Origin: Thermoflexales bacterium
GTDB lineage: Bacteria > Chloroflexota > Anaerolineae > Fen-1058
Assembly (NCBI GenBank): GCA_016931085.1
Contig: JAFGFO010000307.1
Coordinates: 1-9,315, forward strand
Direction: 5' to 3'
Length of the DNA stretch: 9,315 nucleotides
Shown here: piece by piece, positions 1 through 6,267 of the stretch
Layout of the letters: each line of letters begins with the position of its first letter
Numbering within the stretch: position 1 is the first letter of the stretch
Made by a program: the position numbers and the translations under genes
The notes under the pieces: generated by a model
What the model was told of the DNA's origin: nothing
Seen by the model: only the letters and a program-made list of their open reading frames with translations
The model's database searches: none

Positions 1-1614
1 AGCTTTGGCGAGTTTTACGGCATGACCGTGGCCGGCAACAAGGTGCTTTACCAACTGCGCACCCACATCTTTGAGCGCGTGCAGACGCTGTCGCTCAAGT
101 TTTTCGACCAGCACGAGGCCGGCGACCTGATGAGCCGCCTGACCAACGACGTGGACACGATTGGCCAGGTGCTCAACGTTGGCCTGATCCAGACGCTGGG
201 CAGTTCGCTGATGATCGCCGGCATCGTGGTCGCCATGTTCAGCTTGAATGGACAACTGGCCCTGGTGACCTTTATCGTCGTGCCCTTTATGCTCGTTGTG
301 TCCATTTATTTCTCGCGCCGCGCTCGCCAGGCCTTTCGCCAGACGCGCAAGACGATCGGCAGCGTGAGCGCCGAGCTGGAAGAGAACATCTCGGGCGTGC
401 GGGTGGCCCAGGCCTTTGCCCGCGAGGATGAGAATATCGAGCGCTTTGACGAGCTGAACCGTGCCAACCGCGACGCCAACGTCAACGCCCAGGGCATCAC
501 GGCTGCCTTTATGCCCACGCTGGACGTGTTGGGCACGCTGGGCCTGGCCATCGTGGTCGGTTTTGGCGGCTACCTGGCCCTCCATGACCCGCCCCTGGCC
601 ACGGTCGGCACCATCGTCGCTTTCATGGTCTACGTGCAGCGCTTTTTCCAGCCCATCCGGCAGTTGGCCAGCCTGTACGCCCAGTTGCAGTCAGCCCTGG
701 CCGGCGCGGAGCGCATCTTCGAGCTGGTGGATACCCAGCCCGATATGCTGGACGCCCCCGATGCGGCTGTCTTGCCCCCCATCGTGGGCCTGGTGAGCTT
801 TGAGAATGTCTCCTTCTACTATAATCCCGCCGAGCCGGTGCTGCGCGGCGTGAGCCTGGAGGCCTTGCCAGGCCAGACGGTGGCTGTGGTGGGGCCGACC
901 GGCGCTGGCAAGACGACGCTGGTCAATCTCATCGGCCGCTTTTACGACGTGGTGGAGGGGGCGGTCAAGATCGATGGCCGCGACGTGCGGACTGTGAGGC
1001 GTGCCAGCCTGCGCGCCCAGATGGGCATCGTGCTGCAAGACACCTTCCTGTTCAGCGGCACGATCATGGACAACATCCGCTACGGCCGGCTGGACGCCAG
1101 CGACGAGCAGGTGATCGAAGCGGCCAGGCTGGCCAATGCTGATACCTTTATCACGCGCTTGCCCGACGGCTACCAGACCCAGCTCTCGGAGCAGGGCCGC
1201 AACCTGAGCCAGGGCCAGCGGCAGTTGATGGCCATCGCGCGCGCCATCCTGGCCGACCCACGCCTGCTGATCCTGGACGAGGCCACCTCCAGCGTCGACA
1301 CCCGCACCGAGCTGTTGATCCAGCGCGCCCTGGCTCGCTTACTGCAGGGCCGCACCAGTTTCGTCATCGCCCACCGCCTGAGCACCATTCGCAACGCTGA
1401 CCAGTTGCTCGTCCTGCGGGATGGCGAGATCGTGGAGCGGGCCGCAAGCACCCCGGGTCGCTCGGCCCACGAGCAATTGCTGGATTTGGGCGGCGAGTAC
1501 TACAAGCTTTACACCAGCCAGTTTCGGGCGCAAGCTGCGCCCGCCGGACAGTCAGACGCGCCAGGCGGCGATGGCCGTCACCCGGCGCGCTTGGCTGCGG
1601 AGGCGGCGAGCTAG
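1..1614 (+). CDS. ABC exporter half-transporter, fused permease-ATPase (5' truncated by window)
   Basis: This is the C-terminal 537 residues of a MsbA/LmrA/BmrA-type exporter; the frame is open from base 1, so the true start lies upstream. Residue 1 is the first codon here. About four transmembrane helices are visible: two around residues 60-105 and two around 170-215. The intracellular-loop motif MSRLTNDVD is at 44-52. The nucleotide-binding domain has Walker A GPTGAGKTT (298-306), Q-loop Gln346, signature LSQGQ (402-406), Walker B LLILDE (422-427, with the catalytic Glu) and switch His458, so it should be a competent ATPase. LSQGQ replaces the usual LSGGQ, a variant seen in multidrug-type exporters. 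The substrate cannot be read from sequence; lipid or drug export is family inference. A second half-transporter may lie upstream. The last 20 or so residues (Gly/Pro/Ala/Arg-rich) coincide with a dispersed repeat and look like an added tail. The stop shares a CTAG with the convergent gene. Confidence 0.95.
   Translation, partial: SFGEFYGMTVAGNKVLYQLRTHIFERVQTLSLKFFDQHEAGDLMSRLTNDVDTIGQVLNVGLIQTLGSSLMIAGIVVAMFSLNGQLALVTFIVVPFMLVVSIYFSRRARQAFRQTRKTIGSVSAELEENISGVRVAQAFAREDENIERFDELNRANRDANVNAQGITAAFMPTLDVLGTLGLAIVVGFGGYLALHDPPLATVGTIVAFMVYVQRFFQPIRQLASLYAQLQSALAGAERIFELVDTQPDMLDAPDAAVLPPIVGLVSFENVSFYYNPAEPVLRGVSLEALPGQTVAVVGPTGAGKTTLVNLIGRFYDVVEGAVKIDGRDVRTVRRASLRAQMGIVLQDTFLFSGTIMDNIRYGRLDASDEQVIEAARLANADTFITRLPDGYQTQLSEQGRNLSQGQRQLMAIARAILADPRLLILDEATSSVDTRTELLIQRALARLLQGRTSFVIAHRLSTIRNADQLLVLRDGEIVERAASTPGRSAHEQLLDLGGEYYKLYTSQFRAQAAPAGQSDAPGGDGRHPARLAAEAAS
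1558..1600. repeat. Diverged copy of the 2337-2379 palindromic repeat, inside the ABC gene 3' end
   Basis: Bases 1558-1600 align without gaps to 2337-2379, with 37 of 43 positions identical. The copy is coding here and supplies the C-terminal tail of the exporter. Its palindrome is weaker than that of the second copy: about 8 of 10 arm positions pair around the same 15-base loop. The two copies are direct repeats lying either side of the toxin-antitoxin module. Confidence 0.7.
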
Positions 1615-1940
1615 GTGGGCTGGTTCTGCTCGATCTCGGCCACAAATTCGGCAAAAGTCATCGCGCCTGGCAAAGAAGCATGGTGGTCAGGGTCAGCAAA
1701 GGGGTGAACGTGCCAGCCGCCAGTATTGTCTGCTCCGAAAATGCGTTGGCCCTGGTGAATCAAAGCAAATGCTAGCGTGCCCGTCTGCTCGTTATAGAAA
1801 GCGTCAATAAACCCACCTGTAGTCAGGCTGACTCGTAGATTGATGCAAGTGCTCGTCAGACGGCGAACGACGGGAATGTCGCAGATGGGCGAGGCTAAAG
1901 CGGCCGCAAAAACCTGCCGCTCGAACTCGACCAGGGTCAT
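1611..1940 (-). CDS. DUF6516/TumE-like putative toxin
   Basis: A protein of 109 aa. It has the pattern I associate with the TumE-type toxin family (DUF6516): a beta-strand block LRVSLTTGGFIDAFYNEQTG, then QRIFGADNTGGWHVHP with the DN..GWH.HP core, a further His-His pair (DPDHHA) and a C-terminal F..E+E helix. Family members are generally annotated as toxins of type II-like modules; a catalytic mechanism is not evident from sequence. The ATG at 1938-1940 is chosen because it overlaps the upstream stop as ATGA (translational coupling) and is preceded by GAGAG about 7 bases away. A longer frame to 1997 would overlap the upstream gene by 61 bases and is not supported. The stop falls in the same CTAG as the ABC exporter stop on the other strand. 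Confidence 0.75.
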   Translation of the reverse strand: MTLVEFERQVFAAALASPICDIPVVRRLTSTCINLRVSLTTGGFIDAFYNEQTGTLAFALIHQGQRIFGADNTGGWHVHPFADPDHHASLPGAMTFAEFVAEIEQNQPT

Positions 1941-2245
1941 GGCAAGCTCTCTAGCATCTGGCGCAATCGTTCTGCATCGCTTACTGCCGCTTCCCATTCC
2001 CAGTAGTCGCGTTCTACTTCATAGGAATGTTTGTTGGCAATCTGGTCCTCGTGCCAGGCTTGTTTGAAAGCGGTCCAATCCATGCCATAGCGCTGCTCAA
2101 AAGCTTCTTGCTGTTCCAGGCTCCCTTTGAGCTTGAGAGAAATCCAGTCCTTGACAGCCATGGGCAGAGCGACTTCTAGCCTGGGTTCCCGGGTAAGATC
2201 GCTCAAGATCTGGTAAATGGGCTTGGAGATTAGCTCAGTATACAC
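1937..2245 (-). CDS. Putative antitoxin-like partner of the DUF6516 protein
   Basis: A protein of 102 aa, first gene of the two-gene module. The C-terminal half is charged and helical with a recognisable core: FEQRYGMDW..F (about residues 49-60), then SYEVERDYWEWE (about 74-85). I have seen this kind of core in small proteins encoded just upstream of TumE-like genes in cyanobacteria and Chloroflexota, recalled from memory and not checked. No clear XRE-type helix-turn-helix, as in the TumA antitoxin, is visible; the N-terminal 40 residues could hold a small DNA-binding or dimerisation element. The start is GTG (2243-2245), preceded by GAGAGG with 6-8 bases of spacing and by a near-consensus promoter that leaves a leader of only about 10 bases. 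The antitoxin role is inferred from position, coupling and size. Confidence 0.7.
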   Translation of the reverse strand: MYTELISKPIYQILSDLTREPRLEVALPMAVKDWISLKLKGSLEQQEAFEQRYGMDWTAFKQAWHEDQIANKHSYEVERDYWEWEAAVSDAERLRQMLESLP

Positions 2246-2254
2246 GTGACACCT

Positions 2255-2283
2255 CTCGATTGATTGTAAGCCAAACTCGATTG
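2255..2283. promoter_or_regulatory. Candidate operator: two direct repeats CTCGATTG, 21 bp apart
   Basis: CTCGATTG occurs at 2255-2262 and again at 2276-2283. The similarity extends to 13 of 15 bases (CTCGATTGnTTGTnA). The 21-bp period puts both copies on one face of the helix. One copy covers the predicted transcription start next to the -10 box; the other lies in the spacer close to the -35 box. This is where an autorepressor would bind. Binding by the adjacent 102-aa protein, alone or complexed with the toxin, is inference. Confidence 0.5.
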
Positions 2284-2291
2284 CTTGTCAA
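2263..2291 (-). promoter_or_regulatory. Sigma-70-type promoter of the toxin-antitoxin-like module
   Basis: On the minus strand a perfect -35 TTGACA (plus-strand 2286-2291) is separated by exactly 17 bases from -10 TACAAT (2263-2268, 5 of 6 to consensus). Transcription would start near 2256, about 10 bases before the GTG start at 2245. It is the strongest promoter match I found in the window. Confidence 0.75.
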
Positions 2292-2324
2292 CTCGGCCAT
2301 ACTGAGCCTTGGTCATCATTCTAC

Positions 2325-2379
2325 CTGCAGGCCGGTGCGCCGGGCGGCGATGGCCACCACCCGGCGCACCTGGCTGCAG
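2325..2379. repeat. REP-like long palindrome, 20-bp arms with 15-base loop
   Basis: Left arm 2325-2344 and right arm 2360-2379 pair at 18 of 20 positions, including a perfect 11-bp inner stem (GGTGCGCCGGG / CCCGGCGCACC) and CTGCAG at both outer ends. The loop is 2345-2359. It lies about 40 bases past the stop of the leftward 353-aa gene and upstream of the antitoxin promoter. There is no T-tract on either side, so a Rho-independent terminator is unlikely; it could block exonucleases or be a mobile REP-type unit. Most of it recurs at 1558-1600. The rest of 2292-2417 shows only the short repetitive text CCTGACACCTGGCA near 2405-2418. Confidence 0.7.
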
Positions 2380-2417
2380 TCGCCTCTAATCTGAAATCTG
2401 CAACCTGACACCTGGCA

Positions 2418-3479
2418 CTATCTTTTGAGCAAGGCCTTCCGGCGAGCTTGGCGCGCCCAGGCCGTCAAGGACGCCAGTCCCACCAGGGCCAGGACGGTCA
2501 GCCAGGGCACGCGGCGGGCGGCAGCCCACACCTGTTTCAGCATAACGGCCGTCGGATGATATCCCTGCGGCGGCACGCCTAGCCCGAACACCCCCGCCTT
2601 GGTCAGGTTATGGGCCGTGATGGTGTTGGCAGCCTGGTCAATCTCAGAGTATTCCTCCCAGCCCTGCCCGCCCCCGGCGTAGCGGTAGACGTGCAGATCT
2701 CCCTCCTGGGCCAGGTCGATGCCCGCCACCAGCAGGTCGGCCTCGTTGTAACACAGCGTGAGCGTGGCTGTAAAGTTGCTCCCTTCGATCAAGACGTCGT
2801 AGCGGCGCGGCAGGCCGTCGCGGTTGACCGATGGGTAGTTGTGAGTGTAGCTCACCGTCACACGGCTCACGTCGCCCGTGTCGCTAAAGCTCAGGCTGCC
2901 GCAGATACGGCCAAGGGCGATGGGCTGGCTTGGGGTAAAGGGCCCGCTCAACGTCACGCTCACCGGTGGCCCGGTCACGGCAAAGGCCCTGACCGGCGCG
3001 TAGGCGCCGAGGCGCCCTTGGCTGTCGTAGGCCGCCACCGTCCAGGTGTACGAAGCGGCTGCCAGCACAACTGTGGGCGAGAAGGTGGCGCTCCCCATGT
3101 CGAGCTGGCTGCCGTGGAAGTCGAGCTGGTAGCCTGCCGCCCCCGCACTTGTCCCCCACACCAACGTCAAGGCGGCCGTGTGAGTGATGCTGCGGTGTGC
3201 CGGACTGATCAGTGCCGGTGCTGCTGGCGCGCTGATGGCCGCCTGCAAGCCAGGCCAAAAGCCGCTCGCCAGCGTGTACACGCTTCCGGCGGCCAGGCCG
3301 GCCGCTGGCTGGCCGATGGTGCCTGTTACCGTATAGACCGCACCGGCACTGTGTCCCCCGCCGCTGTCCAGCGTGCTCCACAGGGGATCGTATGGCCCTT
3401 GCGCGTGCGCTGCGCCGGCCAGTGCCAGCAGCAGCGCCAGGCCGAGACAAAATGCTGTGAGGATACGATGTTTCTTCAT
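2418..3479 (-). CDS. Exported protein with GTIGQP-type domain, Fn3-like domain and C-terminal membrane anchor
   Basis: A protein of 353 aa with a Sec signal peptide (KKHR, a hydrophobic core, cleavage likely after AHA at about residue 26). Residues 29-76 form the compact Gly-rich module W-S-T-x-D-(x)-GGG...GTIGQP...Y-TLASGFW, which I recall from exported proteins of Chloroflexota and Planctomycetes. Residues of about 90-168 look like an Fn3-type beta-sandwich (LVW...YQLDF...YTWTVAAYD). A second beta-rich region follows (about 172-300). A single hydrophobic helix near 322-341 is followed by the basic tail RQARRKALLKR, so the protein is probably membrane-anchored with its bulk outside. AAGGAG lies 5 bases before the ATG. 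The upstream beta-roll gene ends only 9 bases away, so the two are probably co-transcribed. The function is unknown; a structural or adhesive surface role is inferred. Confidence 0.85.
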   Translation of the reverse strand: MKKHRILTAFCLGLALLLALAGAAHAQGPYDPLWSTLDSGGGHSAGAVYTVTGTIGQPAAGLAAGSVYTLASGFWPGLQAAISAPAAPALISPAHRSITHTAALTLVWGTSAGAAGYQLDFHGSQLDMGSATFSPTVVLAAASYTWTVAAYDSQGRLGAYAPVRAFAVTGPPVSVTLSGPFTPSQPIALGRICGSLSFSDTGDVSRVTVSYTHNYPSVNRDGLPRRYDVLIEGSNFTATLTLCYNEADLLVAGIDLAQEGDLHVYRYAGGGQGWEEYSEIDQAANTITAHNLTKAGVFGLGVPPQGYHPTAVMLKQVWAAARRVPWLTVLALVGLASLTAWARQARRKALLKR

Positions 3480-3488
3480 GCTAGCTCC

Positions 3489-5858
3489 TTACCTTTTCTT
3501 CATCCATACAACGCAGCCGCCCGCCAGCCCCAGGCCCAGCCAGGCGGCCAAGGTCTGCCAGTTTGCCGGGGCTTGAGCTTGAGCTGGGCTGCCGTTCACT
3601 TTTGCTTCCAGGGCGTCCAGGCGAGCGCGCAACTCGGCATTGTCAGCCTCGAGTGTCTCGATGCGCGTATGCAGGCCCTGGATGGCCGCCAGGGCCACGC
3701 CGTCGGCGTCGACGCTCGAGATGTAGCGTTCGCTTTCGCCCAGGCCAAAGGCGGCGTAAAAGTCCTGCGCCATCGGCCCCATGTGGCGCACCCGCTCGGC
3801 CTGGCTCTTGTAATTCCAGGTGCTGATGGGCAGCCTGGCCACGGTTTCGAGCACGGCTGTCCCGTCCACCGGCTCCAGGTTGGCCTTGGCGGCGCGGTCG
3901 CTCAACGTGGCCCACGAACCGCTGCCGGACGGGAGCGCGGTGCCGCTGCTCAAATCGCCGCTCGAGTACAGCGTGATGCCGCCCGAGGCGCGCACGACGA
4001 ATTGGTTGGGGGCAGTGGAGGCCACTTCGGCGTCGGTGCCGTCGCCCCACACAAAGGCGCCGTCGTGATTGGCCTTGGCCCGGCGGCCGGCCGCAAAACT
4101 ATACATGCCTTGAGCACTATTGGAATACCCGCCAGGCACCGTGGCATATTCATTGGTAGCCTCATTATAGATGCCGCCCCCGACCGTAGCATAGTCATGG
4201 AGGGCCATGTTGCTATACCCCCCTCCAACCGTAGCCATAAAGGAGCTGGCTATGTTGTATTCCCCACCCCCGACTGTAGCAGACCTGTCAATGGCTTGGT
4301 TACTAACGCCGCCACCGACCGTGGCAGCCCAGCCAGTGGCCCGGTTATTCCTACCTCCCCCAACCGCGGCATAGTCAGCGGTGGCCAGGTTCCCGAGTCC
4401 CCCGCCGAGCGTGGCAAAACTTGCCGTGACGCGGTTGGGATATGGCGTGCCAGACAGCTCGCCGCCGCCGCCGCCGATCGTGCCGCCCTGGACGGTGTCG
4501 CTGATGACGTTGCCGCTGTAGCCGCCGACCAGGTTGGGTGTGCCGCCGCCCGCGCCGGGCGCAACCCGCCACACCACCGTGTCGCCCATCTTGACCGTCA
4601 GCGTCACGCCGCCGGGCGTGCTCAGCAAGCCGCTGCTCAACGTGAGCGGGCCGGTCAGGCTGATGCCGCCCGAGGCGCGCACGACGAACTGGTTGGGGGC
4701 CGTGGAGGCCACGTCGGCATAGGTGCTGTCACCCCACACAAAGGCCCCGTTGTGGTTGGCCTTGGCTCGGAGCCCGGCCGCAAAGCTGTACCGGCCCTGA
4801 GCAGTGTTGCTCTGTCCACCCGGCACTGTGGCATAGCTGCCAGCCAGGTTGTCGCTGCCGCCTCCAACCGTGGCTGCATAGCCAGCCTGGTTGCGACTGC
4901 CACCACCAACCGTGGCGTCGGTGGTGGCCTGGTTGTTGCTGCCACCCCCGACCGTGGCGGTGGCGCCAGTGGCCCGGTTGCCAATGCCCCCTCCGACTGT
5001 AGCGCCCCAGGCATCGGCTTGGTTGTTGCTCCCACCTCCGATCGTGCTCGAGTCACCGCTGGCCCGGTTGGCGCTTCCACCCCCGATCGCGGCAGACGTA
5101 TAGCTGGCCTGGTTTGCACGTCCTCCTCCGACGGTGGCATAGCTGCCGGTGGCCTGGTTACTTTGCCCGCCTCCGATGGTGGCATAGTCGGCCGTGACGC
5201 GGTTGACGTAATCCAGCTCTCCGCCGCCGCCGATCGTGCCGCCTTGGACGGTGTCGCTGATCACGTTGCCGCTGTAGCCGCCGGCCAGGTTGGGCGTGCC
5301 GCCGCCCGCTCCCGGCTCGATGCGCAGCGCCACCGTGTCGCTTACCTTGAGCGTCAGGCTGACATTGTCAGTCGTGCCCAGGAAATGCGTGTTGGGGTCG
5401 GCGCCGCCGTTGCCGCTCGCGGACCAGTAACGGTCGTCGTGGGCGTGGTTCCCCTCGGCGGCCGTGCCAGCGGCTGTGCCGAACGTCAGGCTGATGATGT
5501 TATGGGTAATCGTGATACCCGCCCCGGCGGCGTAGCTCGTGCCGCCGTCGTCGCCACAGGCCCAGGCCGAGCCGTTCCACTTGGCCACTTGCCCGCTGCC
5601 ACACGATAGGCCCGCCAGCGTGTCTTGGCCGTCATCGTCGCCGCAGGCCCAACTCGCACCGTCCCACTTGGCCACCTGGCCGTTCCAGCAGACCTGGGGC
5701 AATTGGTAAGAGGCCGCCACGGAAAACACGTTGCCGGCCTCCAGGCTCAAGCCCGTTCCGGCGGTGTAGGTCGTGTCGTCATCGCCGTCGTCCAGCCCGG
5801 CCGGCACCTCCGTCAGGCCGCTCCAGGCGACCTGCTGCGCGCAAGGCGTAGGTCGCAT
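3489..5858 (-). CDS. Beta-roll (YadA-head-like)/S74 autochaperone surface protein, main part after a frameshift
   Basis: This frame carries all but the N-domain of a protein of about 920 aa; meaningful homology starts near 5845 (VAWSGLTEVPAG). In order it has: two Cys-paired linker repeats (GQVAKWxGxxWACGDD); two copies of a beta-roll module, each with a run of 14-16-residue repeats of the type ATVGGGxxNxA (about eight and six) ending in a capping PGG repeat and YSFAAG; a Peptidase_S74 domain; a coiled coil (about 3600-3690); and a C-terminal hydrophobic helix with tail MKKR. The S74 site has Ser (3900-3902), Asp (3897-3899) and Lys (3885-3887) as SDRAAK, matching the self-cleaving Ser/Lys pattern of the endosialidase chaperone. 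The family folds as trimers; the C-terminal chaperone drives trimerisation and is then cut off. The ATG at 5856-5858 is the nearest start in this frame but is probably not used; the natural start is at 6252 in another frame. Confidence 0.85.
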   Translation of the reverse strand: MRPTPCAQQVAWSGLTEVPAGLDDGDDDTTYTAGTGLSLEAGNVFSVAASYQLPQVCWNGQVAKWDGASWACGDDDGQDTLAGLSCGSGQVAKWNGSAWACGDDGGTSYAAGAGITITHNIISLTFGTAAGTAAEGNHAHDDRYWSASGNGGADPNTHFLGTTDNVSLTLKVSDTVALRIEPGAGGGTPNLAGGYSGNVISDTVQGGTIGGGGELDYVNRVTADYATIGGGQSNQATGSYATVGGGRANQASYTSAAIGGGSANRASGDSSTIGGGSNNQADAWGATVGGGIGNRATGATATVGGGSNNQATTDATVGGGSRNQAGYAATVGGGSDNLAGSYATVPGGQSNTAQGRYSFAAGLRAKANHNGAFVWGDSTYADVASTAPNQFVVRASGGISLTGPLTLSSGLLSTPGGVTLTVKMGDTVVWRVAPGAGGGTPNLVGGYSGNVISDTVQGGTIGGGGGELSGTPYPNRVTASFATLGGGLGNLATADYAAVGGGRNNRATGWAATVGGGVSNQAIDRSATVGGGEYNIASSFMATVGGGYSNMALHDYATVGGGIYNEATNEYATVPGGYSNSAQGMYSFAAGRRAKANHDGAFVWGDGTDAEVASTAPNQFVVRASGGITLYSSGDLSSGTALPSGSGSWATLSDRAAKANLEPVDGTAVLETVARLPISTWNYKSQAERVRHMGPMAQDFYAAFGLGESERYISSVDADGVALAAIQGLHTRIETLEADNAELRARLDALEAKVNGSPAQAQAPANWQTLAAWLGLGLAGGCVVWMKKR
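3974..4602 (-). repeat. Beta-roll module, C-terminal copy
   Basis: This is the second copy of the internal module of the S74 protein. It runs from TLTVKMGDTV through GGYSGNVISDTVQGGTIGGG, six ATVGGG-type repeats plus the capping repeat, and GAFVWGD to NQFVVRASGGI. Its two ends match 4661-5358 closely at DNA level: 55 of 59 bases around 3973-4031, and long near-identical runs around 4460-4560. The repeats in the middle differ at many third positions and at residues between the glycine turns. Confidence 0.8.
4661..5358 (-). repeat. Beta-roll module, N-terminal copy
   Basis: This is the first copy of the internal module, about 69 bases longer than the other because it holds about eight ATVGGG-type repeats instead of six. 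It begins with TLKVSDTVALRIEPGAGGG and ends with the same QFVVRASGGI. The conserved core residues are a Val/Ile, three glycines, an Asn and an Ala; the 3-5 residues between Ala and the next Ala-Thr vary freely, as on the outer face of a beta-roll. Confidence 0.8.
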
Positions 5859-6252
5859 AGGGTGCCGCCGCCAAGGGCTGGCGCGGGCTGAGCGTGTCAT
5901 AGCTTCCTGCCCCGGCCGGGCAGCGCACAGCGCTTTGCAGCCAGCGCGCCTCGCCGTCGTAGGCGCTGGCCCCCAAGTCCACCTGGACGGTGAACACGCC
6001 GTCCAGGACGAGCACGCCGGTGACCGTTTGCGTGCTGCCCACCTGGCTGCCGCCAGCGGCGGCGTCCCACAGGCTGAATTCCAGGTCACACCTGTCATTC
6101 ACCGGGCCGGCGGCCGTCACCAGTTGGCCCTGGTAGATAAAGGCCGTGCCCAGCGGTTCTTGCGCGCTCGTGCTGCCGCTCATACCCACTAGCAGGGCTG
6201 CCAGCACCAGGCCGGCTATGCCACTTTTGTATAAACGCTTATCGTACGTCAT
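5779..6252 (-). CDS. N-terminal part of the beta-roll/S74 surface protein (signal peptide and FIYQGQL domain), before the frameshift
   Basis: The frame gives 157 aa, of which about the first 137 are native. There is a Sec signal peptide (residues 1-30, cleavage likely at TSA|QEP). A beta-rich domain then runs from FIYQGQL through DLEFSLWDA, DGVFTVQVDLG and RWLQSAVRCP to SPRQPLAAAPYATYAL. I recall this N-domain in front of 'tail fiber' or S74-type proteins of Chloroflexota and Planctomycetes; in those the PYAxYA motif runs straight into a WSGLTGVPAG linker. Here that linker is in the other frame, and this frame ends in an unrelated Arg-rich tail. GGAGGG lies 6 bases before the ATG (6250-6252), a strong ribosome binding site. 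The upstream 68-aa gene stops 15 bases away. Confidence 0.8.
   Translation of the reverse strand: MTYDKRLYKSGIAGLVLAALLVGMSGSTSAQEPLGTAFIYQGQLVTAAGPVNDRCDLEFSLWDAAAGGSQVGSTQTVTGVLVLDGVFTVQVDLGASAYDGEARWLQSAVRCPAGAGSYDTLSPRQPLAAAPYATYALRAAGRLERPDGGAGRAGRRR
5837..5842 (-). other. Frameshift site in a GCGCGC tract
   Basis: Restoring one GC dinucleotide here (or removing one base nearby) joins the frames as PYATYALRAQQVAWSGL, which fits the usual family linker. The site is therefore a probable 2-base contraction of a short GC repeat, or an assembly error. Programmed frameshifting is less likely because no slippery heptamer or obvious downstream structure was seen. Confidence 0.65.
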
Positions 6253-6267
6253 TTTTTCCCTCCTATG

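Noticed and set aside
1941..1997. N-terminal extension of the DUF6516 gene to 1997
   Set aside because: It would overlap the upstream gene by 61 bases; the ATGA-coupled start at 1940 has a better ribosome binding site and family length.
2325..2379. Rho-independent terminator
   Set aside because: The stem is strong but no T-tract follows on either strand.
4774..5196. Diversity-generating retroelement target or variable region
   Set aside because: No adenine-specific pattern, template repeat or reverse transcriptase is visible; the variation fits ordinary divergence of beta-roll repeats.
2610..5609. A 999-codon open frame on the plus strand opposite the surface genes
   Set aside because: It is the antisense shadow of GC-rich Gly/Ala/Thr repeat codons. 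It has no ribosome binding site and no recognisable domain, and both real genes on the other strand have signal peptides and clear families.
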